Below the pieces are notes generated by a model that was given only the letters and a program-made list of their open reading frames with translations, was not told where the DNA came from and searched no databases. From contig WELB01000014.1 of assembly GCA_009602725.1 (NCBI GenBank), positions 194,749-220,222 of the forward strand: a stretch of DNA of 25,474 nt. Direction: 5' to 3'. Each line of letters begins with the position of its first letter. Position 1 is the first letter of the stretch. Source of the DNA: Spirogloea muscicola (Eukaryota; Streptophyta; Zygnematophyceae; Spirogloeales; Spirogloeaceae). Below, piece by piece: positions 12,843 through 24,122 of this stretch. Made by a program: the position numbers and the translations under genes.

Positions 12843-15800
12843 ATGGCGACGGCGTGCCGTTGGCGGCCGGCTCTGGCGGCGTCGAGGCCGCCGTCGCCGG
12901 CCGTCGCCGCCGCCGCCGCCACGGCCGGTCCGGCGGTGGCCACATGGAGAAGCGCTGCCAGTGCCATAGTGGCCGTGCCGGTCGCGGAGCCCGCCGTTGC
13001 CGCCGTCGCGCCGGAGCTTGGCCTCCTGCGAGACGTCAACGGGACGTCTGGGACGTCGAGCAAGCGGGCCGGCGGCAGCGGCGAGATGGCAAGGGCAGAG
13101 GCGGCGCGGTCAGTGGTGGCGGCGGTGGAGGCCGTGGCACGCCTGCGCCACTGGGAGGACATCGACGCCGCGCTGAACGCGTGGGACGGCCGCGCCGACC
13201 GCAAGCTCTACCTAGCGCTCATCAAGGTCTGTCCGACAAAAGCTGTCGTTTCCGGAATCGAGCCCTGGTCCTGCTCTATCCTTCCTTCGAGTCCCAAGTC
13301 TGAGCTGATCAAGCTCATGAGTAGAAGTTAGTTAATGTGTTACTTAATGTATTACTTGGTAGACTACTAAATAAGACTGCAGCAGCAGAGCCCGTCGAGC
13401 TTGACACCTGCATTCTGCGGAGCATGGCGTTGCCAGGGCGTGGCAGCGCGTTGCAACAAGGTTGTCAGCCTCAAGGTCTTCAACTGGATGAAGAACCAGG
13501 GGTGCTACCGCGCCCGCACCGAGGTGTACAACGCCTTGCTGCGGCAGCTGGCTCAGGAGCGCCTCGTCGGCGATGCGCGGCACCTCTTCTACGAGATGCA
13601 GGAGTGGAGGTGGGATGACGGCGTATTGGCCTTCCAAAGTCCACATTTGGACTGTCATCGTAGCGTTTTGTCACTGTGTCATGAGGCTGCCAAAATATTT
13701 GTCTTTGAGGGACAGACTAACTAGAGCTATGACTGTGTGTTTTCTCATGCTTACGATGAACTCCTATCAGCAGCGAACTGGGTGCAATTGCAGGTGCAAA
13801 CCAGACGTGGAGACGTACGCGGCGCTCATGTCCGCACATGGCAAGGCCGGAGACTGGCGGGGCGCCATTAGCCTGTTTGACGAGATGCTGCGAGCTCAGG
13901 TTGTCATCTGTCTGAGGCTGGGCCTGTGTGGCCCCAGAGAAAGCACTTATGAACGACAAGCTCGCTGACTGCTCATGATTAATTTTGGGCCCAAAGTAGA
14001 GCCACGGGTTGTCCACTCTTACAAGAGTATATTGGACTTCATCTCAGGGGGTAGGTCAAGGTCTAGTATGTCAAATTTGAAAATTAAGCACATAATCTAT
14101 TCAATTAGTGTCATGTACTCAATTGACAAGTAGGGGCTTCAATCTACCTGTCAGCTGCACCAATGTAACAGTCAAGACAAGGTGCTGGCACTTAGTTGTC
14201 ATGCTTTGCGGCTCCTGCAGATTGCGCCCAGCCGTGGCTCGTACAACGTGCTAATCAGCGCATGCGGCATCTGTGGGCGACTTGATGAGGCGCTGGCTGC
14301 GCTTCAGCGCATGACGAACGACGGGCTTCATCCAGACCTAGTTACACACAACACCGTTCTGGCTGCATTCAAGCATGCTGAGCAGTACGCACGTGGCCTT
14401 GAGTACTTTCAATCGATGCAGGTGTGGCTCCATGTGCAAGGTAGCCGAGACAATATATTTTTACATGGACCACTTCAGGCTTGAAGGTTGTGCGTATTGA
14501 ATTGTGTTGCGAGTTTGCTATTATACGGCTGCGATGAATGGAATGGTTGGCCACGCTGTGCAGAAACGGGGTGTGCGGCCGGATCGAATCACGTACAATG
14601 TGTTGATGGGCTGCCATGCCAAGCTGTGGGATGTTGGCGCGGTGCAAGCATTGTACAGCGAGATGCGGTCTATGCGGCCACGGTCCAAGTTCTGGCCCGA
14701 TCGAATGACGTACAACACTGTCATGCACGCCTACGCTGCAAGGTCCACACTGTCCCTGCAGAGATTGTCAACACAGCCTGAGTGCTTGAGTTGTGGCTTT
14801 CAAAAATATCAGTGTTCGTGTTGACACTTTCAGCTAGCGAGTGGGTATTCATCAAGTTATACTAATAACCTGATACTAGGACAACCTGGCCTGTATCCTG
14901 TGGTCAGTGGGGACCATGCAAAAGCCCGGGCCGTGTTTGACGACATGCTCGCTGAGGGGGTGGCGCCCAATGCCGTGACCTTCAATACGTTGATTGGCGC
15001 TTATGGTGCGTGGGGCATGCACGAAGCTGCCAAAGAGGCCTTTGACATGCTGGAGATGGCGGACCTTCTGCCGGATGTTGTTTCCTATTCCTCCCTAATC
15101 AACGCCTATAGGTGAGGCCCAAACCTCTGGACCCACATCCTGCTCGAATTTTTCAATATAATGCATACATTAGTCACTGTCCGAGGTTTCAATGCATGTG
15201 CTACTAGTCTCACTGCCTTCAGCAATCGATTTGGCAGCAAGGCTGGGCTGCCGGAGGAGGCACGGGCCGTGTTCGACCGCATGAAGCACCGGCACTGCCG
15301 GCCCAACGTGGTCACGCTCAACAATCTGGTCGATGGGTACAGCCGTGCTGGCAGGCTGGCCGACGCCTGGGGCCTGCTGCAAGAATATGACGACGCCAAG
15401 CTCCAGCCCACCGTTGTCACTATCTGCTCGCTCATTGCGGCCTGCGATCGAAGTAGCAAGGCTGACATGGTGAGTCGGCAGAACGCCCCTTTCTCCACCT
15501 TTCAGTTGACTTTGCTACATCCTTTAGGTTAGCATCCAATCAAGTTTACTTTTCTCAGACCATCTTCTCGGACCACTGAGATCCTTCCTTTTCTTTTTTA
15601 GCTTTCGAAGGTGCTCGAGGAGGCAGAGGCTCGCAGCGTGGAGCTCAATATCGCGGCCTACAATGCGCTCATCCTTGCTGAGCTGAATGCGGGTCTCCAC
15701 GATGCAGCAGTCAGTGTCTTCCAAAAGTTGCAGAGGACTGGCCCGGTGCCCAATGCAGTGACCTACAGCATCATGATCAATGCTGCCGGCAAGGACGGGC

Positions 15801-17795
15801 GGCACGAGGATGCGCAGGTCTTGTTTGAAGAGATGCAGCGGGCCAGTGTGACGCCGTCGGTGCAGGTGTACACCTCGCTCATGGACGCCTATGGAAAGAA
15901 GGTCAGCTTGATCAGAGCACGCCTCAGCTTGCAGTCTGGATACCCATGCTCAAAAACGAGCACAACGTGCTTTGCAGATCACATAGAGTTTTCTTGAAGG
16001 ACATCAACCAAGGTGGGCGAGCTTCTTGCCGTGTACAGTCTTCTTGAAGCACATCAACCAAGGTGGGGCGAGCTTCTTGCCGGGCTGGCTGCAGGGGCTT
16101 TACAAGGAAGCGCACAATGTACTGCGGACCATGAAGAAGGACGGGTGTGAGCCCAACGTTGTTAGCTACTCAGCGCTGATGCAAGCATACAGTAATGCAG
16201 GTCAGGGCAGCTTGCAAGCCCTGCCTTCTGTCCAATTTTCTAGATTCTAGAAGCTTGTTGCTGTACAATGCATTTCCTGTACAATGCATTGAGACAACTT
16301 TAAGCGTGGGGCTCACATTACAAGCTTGTGCACATCGTACAGTCATTGAGCAGATCTGCTCATGCTTTGGTTATGCGCAGGACTATACAAGGATGGCATG
16401 GACATCTTCGCTGAAATGAGGGTGTCTAATGTACAGCCAGATGTCACAGTATATGGCATTCTGCTGGACGCCTTGGACAAGTCCGGGCAACACGAGGATG
16501 CTCTTGAAGTGGGTCAGGGCATGCGCCCTGCTGGCGTCATACCAAACCAAGTTGTCTACAATCTTCTCCTCTCCTGCTGCTGCAGGTACACACAGCCCTT
16601 GGCTGGAGGCATTTGTGCTCTGGGATGGCATGGAGTGACTGATTCCAGCAGGATCTTTGCACCTTTGTTCAGCGTCTGCCGGTTCGCAATGGACATTTTT
16701 CCCCTACATGTTTGCCATGTCTGAGGCTGATACATGATGTGCAAGGCTGAGGAGGTGGGAGGAAGCTGAGACGCTCTTTCACCAGATGAATCTTGACGGC
16801 GTGATGCCATCGACACGCTCGTACACCCTCCTTGCTGACACACTTGGGAAGGCTGGCCAGGCGGAGCGCGCATGGCAGGTGCATCTACTGCCTGATCGAA
16901 CTCATTGAGGCGCATGTACTGTCCAAGTTGGAGATGGTATTGGTCATCATGGAAGTTCTCAGATGTTCTTATCTTTGTTCTCATATAGCACTCACAATGG
17001 GATTGGACTTGTTGCACCTGCAATGTGAAGGCCTACTGCAGTGCAGTATACACTCATACATGCTGAGGACTTGAAGGAATTGACCAGGATCAGTTTGTTC
17101 GTGTTTGTAGATCTTCAACCAGATGCAGCAGAGCGGGGTGAAGGCGTCAGCAGCCACTTTTCACGCTATGTTGCGTGCGTTCGCGCGTATACAGAGGTGG
17201 AAGAAGTGCTTGGAGGTGAACAAGTCCACCGCTACTCGTCACGTCGGTCGTGCATAAAGTCTGGGGTTAAATCTGTCATGCTACTTATGCTCATACATTG
17301 CGGCAATTTTTATGCAGATCATCGGTTTGATGGAGACATCTGAGGTCCCGCCGACCACCAAGAGCTACAACATTGTGCTGGGCTGCCTGAATCACCTTGG
17401 CCTCTGGCAGCAGGCTCTTGCCATCCATGAACGCTTGCTGGCCAACAGGTCTGCTCCTAGACATCTGCTCAGAACTTGGTGGCATCGGTTGCATTGAATG
17501 CCTATGTGAAGGCCTCCTGCGCAAAATCGCTGTGCTGCTCCCCGAGAAATGTCACTTGTTGCTACACCACTTTGGCTACTGCAGCTTCCGTCACATGCAT
17601 GCAATCTCAATAATCTGACATTCCTGTTTCTGCCGTTGCAGATGCTTGCCAGACATGACGACCTACAGGACACTGGTTGCTGTTCTAAGGAAAGGAGAGC
17701 AAAGGGACTGGGCCTTAGAGATGCAGGCTCGGCAGCAGGCGCTGTTCAACGAGGAACGCAGGTCACTGACAGAAATTGCTAGCCTGCTCAAGTGA
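12843..17795 (+). CDS. EMB2654: Pentatricopeptide repeat protein, EMB2654-like (14 exons, 875 aa)
   Basis: Exons: 12843-13226, 13437-13609, 13794-13899, 14221-14421, 14564-14742, 14908-15111, 15223-15469, 15602-15901, 16095-16200, 16381-16585, 16746-16878, 17111-17215, 17318-17448, 17642-17795 (TGA). All joins are in phase. The first about 45 residues (MATACRWRPALAASRPPSPA...) are Ala/Arg-rich with no acidic residue, like a plastid transit peptide. A coiled tandem array of P-class PPR motifs follows, about 14 repeats. Residues 187-221 (CKPDVETYAALMSAHGKAGD...) and the next exon (IAPSRGSYNVLISACG, MTNDG, PDLVTHNTVLAAFKH) closely resemble Arabidopsis EMB2654 as I remember it, and length and repeat order fit. 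EMB2654 is required for trans-splicing of plastid rps12 intron 1, so the same role is inferred. A restricted PPR gene family in green algae makes orthology plausible but not proven. Confidence 0.9.
15991..16082 (+). repeat. 42-bp direct repeat in PPR intron 8
   Basis: TTCTTGAAGGACATCAACCA at 15991 recurs at 16041 with one substitution and one extra G, ending GCTTCTTGCCG. The period is 50 bp. The second copy ends 12 nt before the acceptor of exon 9 (16095). No telomere-like sequence here. Confidence 0.9.
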
Positions 17796-19252
17796 CTTCG
17801 TTTTGTCGACGCTGTCCAGTTGCAGCTCTGATGCCGACTGCGACGGAGTGGCCATGTAGAGTATGCAGTGGAGGAGCAGGGGTGGGTGAGCGTGGGTGAG
17901 GGTGTTGCTGATCCTGTCATCAAGTATTCGCCGCTGGTCAAAAGGCTCAGTACCCAAGTCAGTGGGCTGTCACGTACTCGGCACATTCTTTTCTGACGTG
18001 CCAAAGTGGGCGGTTGGATCTGGAGCCAGCTTCTGGCGTGCCAAGGTGGGTTGCCCGTGGAAGACGGGCCTGGAGCAAGCAGAGTCCTTTGGCATAAGCA
18101 GGCTTCTTGTGTTGAATAGCTGGCCGGTCTGACAAGGCATGTAGTCACGGGTAGCTGGCCATGGAGTACTCCAGCATGATGTCCACTCCTTATTGACACT
18201 CTGTGTCTCCACTGTGAATATTGCCGCAAGTGGCAAGTGTATTTGGGCATGCTAAGAGTGACTGTCGCTTGCTGCTGCACGTGTACTTCTTACCTCGCAC
18301 TATTTCGAGCAACTGCATTTCAGCTGCCGCACCAAGCAGGCAATATGGTGCGCAGTGTGGGGCAGCAGCTGCCGCAGTGGAATAGGAGCAATCATCGACC
18401 TTGTGGACGAGTGGGAGGTGTTGGGAGCTGGCCTGTGGAAGTACGCCTTGGAGCGCATGGCCTGCGCTAATTGATCATTTGTGGGCGCAGACCAATCCCT
18501 TCTGAGCCACAGAAATCGTTCCTTCCGGCCACTCCGTAATTCGTCATGGCGCGCTGCCAGTGAGCCAAGAATGTATGTGCAAGCTAAGCAGATTGCCAAA
18601 GTTAGCCCAATGATTCAGCCTCGCTCTGGCTGAGACATGGAGTCAGGGTCAAAACCACAGACAAGGATGTACTTCTGAGGTGTTTCGATGGTCACAGGAG
18701 CGCCTGGAAGTCGGCATGACATCGACAACCTAACACAGCATTGTGGGCTCCTCGGTAGGGGACATTAAAGACTTCACCGGTGATGGTTACCTGTTGGTGG
18801 ACTATGAGGAGCGCCGACTAGCTCGTATGCCCTTGCTAGCTCACTAAGTGACCATCCTTCGAGGTACTTGCTTGATTGTGTTGTTTCAGCCGCTTTCCGG
18901 CGCCATCGGACCTTGTCCATACATTTCGGGCTGGCTTTTCTCACAGCTTTCTCTCTACTTTCACAGCCCCCTTTCCTCAACTCCTCTAGGCTTCTGGCTG
19001 GCTCATACAGCCGCGTTCCGCTTTCTGGTAGAGCCCCATTCTTCCCGTCAGGAGATCTCAAAAGGCAGGCCAAAACCCCTCTCACCTAGCCACTCTTGAA
19101 CCCTTGCAATCAGAACCCTAGCGAAGTCCGAACACTCGAGGCCGGCCCCCACTGACCTCCATGCTCGTCCAGATAAGGCCTTGCGGCCTTGGCGACCACA
19201 GCAGCACCACCATCGCGGGTTGCGACGCCAGATTGCTGCGCCGAGGCCCCAG
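17796..19252. other. Intergenic region without a recognised gene
   Basis: The 3' flank of the PPR gene has short direct repeats (GTGGGTGAG at about 17882 and 17892; CGTGCCAAAGTGGG and CGTGCCAAGGTGGG at about 17996 and 18036). Open frames on both strands (e.g. 18280-17663 on -) overlap the PPR exon or have no coding bias. From about 18800 to 19090 the sequence resembles the dispersed repeat family (CACTAAGTGACCATCC, CGGACCTTGTCCAT, CGGGCTGGCTTTTCTCACAG). Confidence 0.5.
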
Positions 19253-22200
19253 ATGCTCGGGGCCGCCGCCGGCGGCAGGGCGTCCTTGGCTCTCTCCGGC
19301 AGCCGCTGGCATGCCACAGCCGGCTGGAGAGCCCGTCGTCGTTTATTCGTGGGCGCTTGGTGGAGGCTCGGCCTTGCCCCACAGCCCTTTCTGCTGGCAT
19401 CCCAGTCGATAGATGTGCAGACTGAACGCCGCGCCGCCAGTGATGGCCACTTGGGCGCCGCGCCAAGTGCTGGTGGAGTGCCGTCACGAGAGCTGGGTGG
19501 CGTGAGCGCTTTGGTCGGCGAGTGCAGCAGCCGCCGTGGTCGCGGGTCTCGTCCGGACGTCGGCGGCGGGCTGCTTACGGCCGCGGACGTTGTCACCGGC
19601 GCAGTGGACGTCAGGGGGTGGCGCGTGGTGCTGGAGGCCACTGGCGAAGAGATTGGTGAGCCAAGCCCACCCTAACCCTAAATACTAACCCCTAACCCTA
19701 AATCAAGAATGAACCTAAGACCCATCAGCGATCAGATTGGCGAGCCAAGCCTACCCCAGCTTCAGTTAGCCAGTCTGTTTCTTTTACATCTATCAAAACC
19801 ACAACAAAGTGCCAAACTCTCATGGCTGGCGCTCAACAGCCAGGTCTAGTGGAGCTGCGCGCTATGCAGGAACTGTGGATGAGCTGCTGGACGTCGTAAG
19901 TCAGGTGGAGCTCGCCGACGTATCCGACGAAGGAGACGGCAGTTATGAGACGGCAGGTGCAAAGCAGTTTGCGAAAGAAGATCCAATTTACATCCGTAAG
20001 CCAGCTAACAGCAAGTGACGGAGCACCAATGCTTGACAAAAGTTGTTGCTGTGAATGATTCACCAGCTGACTAGTTGCAAGTTCCTGCTTGCAGTCCACG
20101 AGTGCATGCTGCAAGTCTCTAGCTTGAGCACAAAGGTGTCGCCTCCACTTCCTGCGGCTTCGTCAAAGAGACAGAGCGAGCACGGAGCGTCGATAGCCCA
20201 GGATGCAAGATTAGCAGGAACTGAACATGGGCTTAAAGTTGCTACAAAGGTCGAGCATGCGGAGGAAGTGAAGGAAGATAAGGACGAAGAGGGTCCGTGC
20301 ATAGCCACGTTCCTTGTGCCTTTTGTGGACGCAATTGTGAAGAGGATCGATGCAACGGCGCATTGCCTGCTCATCGACGTGAGTCAGCCTCGCTAGAAGT
20401 GATCAAACAGCATCGGGTCACACTTCAGAGGAAAATAGTACTCCAGGCTCTGAACTTGATATCAAGCGTCTCCATTCTCGAGCAAGGTGAACAGATCATG
20501 AAATATGGTCAGGACTGAAGGTTGAGGATTTGGTCTTCGCTGTCTGCATGAGAGTGTCATCTGCTGCCAGCTGCTGACCTGAGCTCTTGCTGACTGCGGT
20601 ATGCGATGCCTCTGGTTGCAGCCGCCAGCGGGCTTGCTGGAGCTGGGGCATCGGGAGGGCCAGCTGGACGCCTTGGAGCCGCTGCTGTCCGATTTCTGGG
20701 AAGAGGACCGTGCTGGCCGCCAGTCCTGCCTCCTCCAGTCGTGGCAGAACCCCAGGAATGTGGAGGTAGGCTGATAAGCAGCTGGTTCATAATACTCAAT
20801 TTGTGTTCATGACACATACCACACAATGCTGCATAAGTTAAATATTCTGAGATTGAACATTCTCTTTTAGCACCTTGGGCTAGAGTGCCTGCAGCGCGTT
20901 TCAGAAAATCGTGTTATTTGCCAAGAAAAATCGGTCTTCTCTTGTTCTTTCTTCAAGATCAACTTGTTTAGCCAATCACGGTGACGTCATTGCACTAACT
21001 CAAGAAGCGATAGACAATGCAAAATCCGCTTGATAGACTCATGGGCTCTGGTCTCCTGTTGCCAGGAGAGTGTAGAGGCGGACGAGAGGATGAGGCGTGG
21101 TGCAATTGGCTGCGATGGCGGTCGGCCCGACCGCTGGCTCAGCGACAGCCGGCTGGGCCAGCCGTACATGCCGACGCGGCGTCAGCTCGTTGCGGCGGGG
21201 CGGCAGGACATTGTCGCCCGCATCGCTGCTGCCGGCGGCTTCCTCAGCGTCGCCGAGGCGCTGGGGCTTCGAGCGCGCCGCCGTCCCAATGGCTTCTGGT
21301 GAGTATGTACTTACTGACAGAACATCATACGTGTAGGAATCAATTTGGATTATGTTTTAAATTTGGTTTCTCGACTGACTAGTGATTATGCGCGTGCTGA
21401 TGCCTTGATGGCCTTACAGGGAGGACCTCCGCAACGTCGATGCGGAGATTGAGTGGCTCGTGTCGTCGGAGGCATGGGTGCGGTCCTCTGCCAAGGCAGC
21501 CACCGCAGCCGCAGCCGCCGAGGGGGGTGTAGCCATCATGCCCCAGGCGAAAGCCGTGCGGGAGCTTGGCCGCTACGATCTCCACAACGCGGTCAGTGTT
21601 CAGTTAACGCTTTGTCATTTATGCTGTTACATTTATCCATAATCATAAAGAGCAGCGGCGTGTAGCGGTTCAGGCCTCAAGCTGCTGTGGGTTGGGGCGG
21701 CTGGTGCGGACAGATCATGATGCACGGCGGCTACAAGGACGTGGCGGCGCAGCTCGGCCGTCGGCCGGCCTCGGCGGTCGCCGTAGAGTCGCTCGCAGAT
21801 GGCATGCGCTCGTTCATGAGCGAGAGGGGAATGTATCTACCTCACCAGCAACCTGAGCTATGCAGTGCCTATGCTAAAGCTTTAAAGTTATGAAGCTTTG
21901 AGCTTTAAGCCAGAAACCTTGAGAATGGTGTTGGTGGCTCATTTCAGAAGAGGCCCTGCTGACAGTGTCTCCCAGCCAGTTTACCCTTTTTCAGGAATGT
22001 CATTCCGAGGTATAGGCAGCTTCGAGCGGAGGGCCGTCAGGACTTGATCGCGGCCCTCAAGCGGCACGGCGGCCCTGCCGTGCTGGCCGACTACATGGGC
22101 CTCCGGTGCTCGCGCCACGGTGTGAGCACCCGCTCCGCTTCCTCTTGACCACTTTCTGCAACTTCGTCTACCCTGCAGCAAGGGTATAGGGTTTCAGCTT

Positions 22201-23260
22201 TAGGATGTAGGGTTTATGGGCTAGGGGTTTAGGGTCTAGGTTTTCGGGTTTAGGGTTAGGGTTTATGGATTGAAGGGTGTTATGGTTGTAGCTTCTCATT
22301 AGTTGCCACAAGTTCAAGTCCTGCAGAGTGCACTCAGCACTTGTTGCCACGGGCCGTTTGATGTCCTCATGAATGGTCATCCATCACTGACAAAGGGGTG
22401 AGAGAGTGCTGTCTCCACACGCGTCACAGGCAACACTTGCCCATCTCACGGTGTCGTGCTGGCTGATGGTGGTGCCGCAGAAGGGCCACTGGCACCAGGA
22501 GGAGCGTGCAGTGCAGGCACTTCGCGAGTACGTACTCACTTGGAGCCAACGTACAGGGTGCGCCGCCGCAACCACTGTGCAGCCGGTGCACAACGGCCAG
22601 GCCACAAGAGGCACGCGAGTCACTCCTAAATGTTTCTTCGGCTGAGCAACTAAGTTTGAGGCTCATGCATGCATTCCATCCTCCAGGGGAAGCCTGGCGC
22701 CTCTGCGCTGAATTTGACGCCGTGGTGCAGAGAGAACCATTCTACACAAGAACTTAATCATGACAACCCGGCTGCTTCTTGCAGATTGCAGCGACTTTGA
22801 GGAAGAGTGGGAGGCAGGCTGCGCGGCGGGCGTCCTTGTGATGCCATCCAACAACGAGCTCCTGCAGCAGCGGCGCCACGACCTGCGCTACATCATCCAG
22901 GTATTGGCCTGGGGCCGATGGGACGCAGTGCACTTCGGCATGACGTAGTCCCTTTTGCCCACGCTCTCTCCTATCCATCTTCTGGCAGCAATCTGTTATC
23001 TACTCTAATTTTCTGTTTCACAGGCCTATTGCAAATTGTGTGTTTGGACTTGCAGCACTCATAAGTCAACAACTTAGCCCTATGGCATTTTGCCTTCCGA
23101 TGGCTTGATTGCGCAGAAAGTCGGGCGGAAAAAGCTGTGTCAGCTTATGGGCCTCCCAGAGCGGCGAAGCCGCAAGCAGCAGAGGACCGGTAAGCTGACC
23201 GCAGGAGTCACATCGCCGCAGGACAGCGTACATGATGCTAGCAGCGACAGGGCTCCCTGA
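19253..23260 (+). CDS. RimM-type PRC-barrel protein with four C-terminal repeats (11 exons, 645 aa)
   Basis: Exons: 19253-19655, 19870-19995, 20095-20378, 20622-20765, 21066-21298, 21420-21591, 21714-21832, 21995-22121, 22481-22550, 22785-22900, 23117-23260 (TGA), all phase-consistent. The start (MLGAAAGGRASLALSGSRWH...) is acid-free and Arg-rich, so a plastid leader is likely. A PRC-barrel begins at GWRVVLEATGEEIGTVDELL (about 122-141). It is interrupted by an acidic insert of about 90 residues and resumes LVPFVDAIVKRID ... LLIDPPAGLLEL (to about 279), the RimM C-terminal signature. RimM helps mature the 30S subunit. Then come four repeats of the form MPxxxxLxxxGRxDLxxxIxxxGGxxxVAxxLGL, starting near residues 353, 436, 494 and 579. 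I recall plant RimM proteins of similar length. The usual N-terminal RimM domain is not visible. The exon 9 donor at 22551 is the least certain join. Confidence 0.8.
19645..19757 (+). repeat. Duplicated exon-intron junction flanking a CCCTAAA tract
   Basis: GATTGGTGAGCCAAGCCCAC (from 19651) spans the end of exon 1 and its donor in the RimM-type gene. GATTGGCGAGCCAAGCCTAC recurs from 19735; similarity extends upstream to GCGA in both. Between them (19673-19705) is CCCTAA-rich telomere-like sequence. In the second copy the donor GT has become GC. Confidence 0.9.
22180..22290 (+). repeat. TTTAGGG-like tract in intron 8 of the RimM-type gene
   Basis: Repeated variants of TAGGGTTT and GGGTTTAGGGTTAGGG lie inside intron 22122-22480. 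They are in the TTTAGGG sense on the transcript strand, opposite to the tract in intron 1 of the same gene. No clear junction duplication was found around it. Confidence 0.8.
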
Positions 23261-23506
23261 AGGACGTCAAGGTCTGCTGCTGCTAAAGAGTTCGTGCAAT
23301 GCCGTGTAGCTGCAAGGCTGCCAATGGAGGTATGACTCATTCCCAAGCCCCAAGAGCTCAGCTCAAGCAGAAGCCCTTTCCTAGCAATCACTCTCGGCCT
23401 AGTTGACTTTGACGTAGATTACAATAAGTTGGTGAAACCCCCTAACTGGGCTGTGATAATTATTTTGTAAGCACTAATGGCGAGCATTGAGTGTGTGGTC
23501 CAGCCG

Positions 23507-23824
23507 TCACGTGGTGGTGGGGAGGTCGAGGGGGAGCCAGAGGCGGCCGATGTGGTTGAACGGCTGCGCCTCGGGGTGCAGGACCTCGACGAGCACCTCC
23601 AGGGCCTCGACGAGCGACGGGCCGGGGCGCGTGAGGAGCCGCGCGGCGTCCATGACCGCCACTCGGGTCGCCGGCTTGAAGGCTGCGAGGTGCCCCGCGG
23701 CGGCCACGCGCCGTGCCTCGGCGAGGGACGCCTCGAGGCCGAGGCCGCAGAGTGCGAAGATGAGGAGGGGCGGCGCGGCGGCGGCGTCGAGGCAAGCGGC
23801 AGCCAGCGCCGCCCACGTCGCAAT
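23507..23824 (-). pseudogene. Orphan coding segment, possible last exon or gene fragment (about 105 aa)
   Basis: On the minus strand, 23824 to the TGA at 23509-23507 reads as a strongly GC3-biased protein: ATWAALAAACLDAAAAPPLL, then LEASLAEARRVAAAG, VAVMDAARLLTRPGPSLVEA and HPEAQPFNHIGRLWLPLDLP. It looks like an alpha-helical, Ala/Leu-rich C-terminus. I do not recognise the family. Directly upstream the sequence becomes the dispersed repeat (GCGCTCTTGGCCCCTTCGG, about 23832-23850), and no AG acceptor lies between the repeat edge and the coding start. Either the exon is spliced from an acceptor inside the repeat (GCTCTGAGACAG, phase 0 to CGC) or the gene was truncated by the repeat. It could be a live 3' exon whose 5' exons lie beyond the window. 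Confidence 0.5.
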
Positions 23825-23825
23825 T

Positions 23826-24122
23826 GACAAGGACCGAAGGGGCCAAGAGCGCTGTCTCAGAGCTTGGGAAGATGGATCACTTTGTAACCACGAGTGAGGA
23901 GCCACATGTTCGAAAGACTAGCAGCCGGAGAGAAATCCCCCAGCCGAAAGCCAGAGGCTGCAGCTGGAGCACACATGGACTCAAGTAGCTACGAAGCACA
24001 TTAGTAACCCCTACTAAGCAGCCACAGGTCGGAGAAAGTATTCTCTTGGTAGCGGGTCCCCTGGCTAGGGCCAGAGGCTGCAGCAAGGCACGACCGGCAC
24101 GGAGATGCAGCGCGAGCCATGG
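23826..24122 (-). repeat. Two minus-oriented LTRGY-family copies
   Basis: Copy one ends at about 23884: AAASGFRLGDFSPAASLSN, then MWLLTRGY and an open run on. Copy two is 24122-24001: SMARAASPC ... FSDLWLLSRGY, stop TAA at 24003-24001. Both share the frame of the + copies at 7054-7534 and 11809-11937. Confidence 0.75.

Noticed and set aside
17663-18280. 205-codon open frame on the minus strand
   Set aside because: It overlaps the last PPR exon, lacks third-position bias, and has no recognisable domain; probably chance.
18745-18848. Open segment reading DIKDFTGDGYLLVDYEERRL
   Set aside because: About 30 codons with a stop upstream, no splice-consistent partners, and its 3' part resembles the dispersed repeat.
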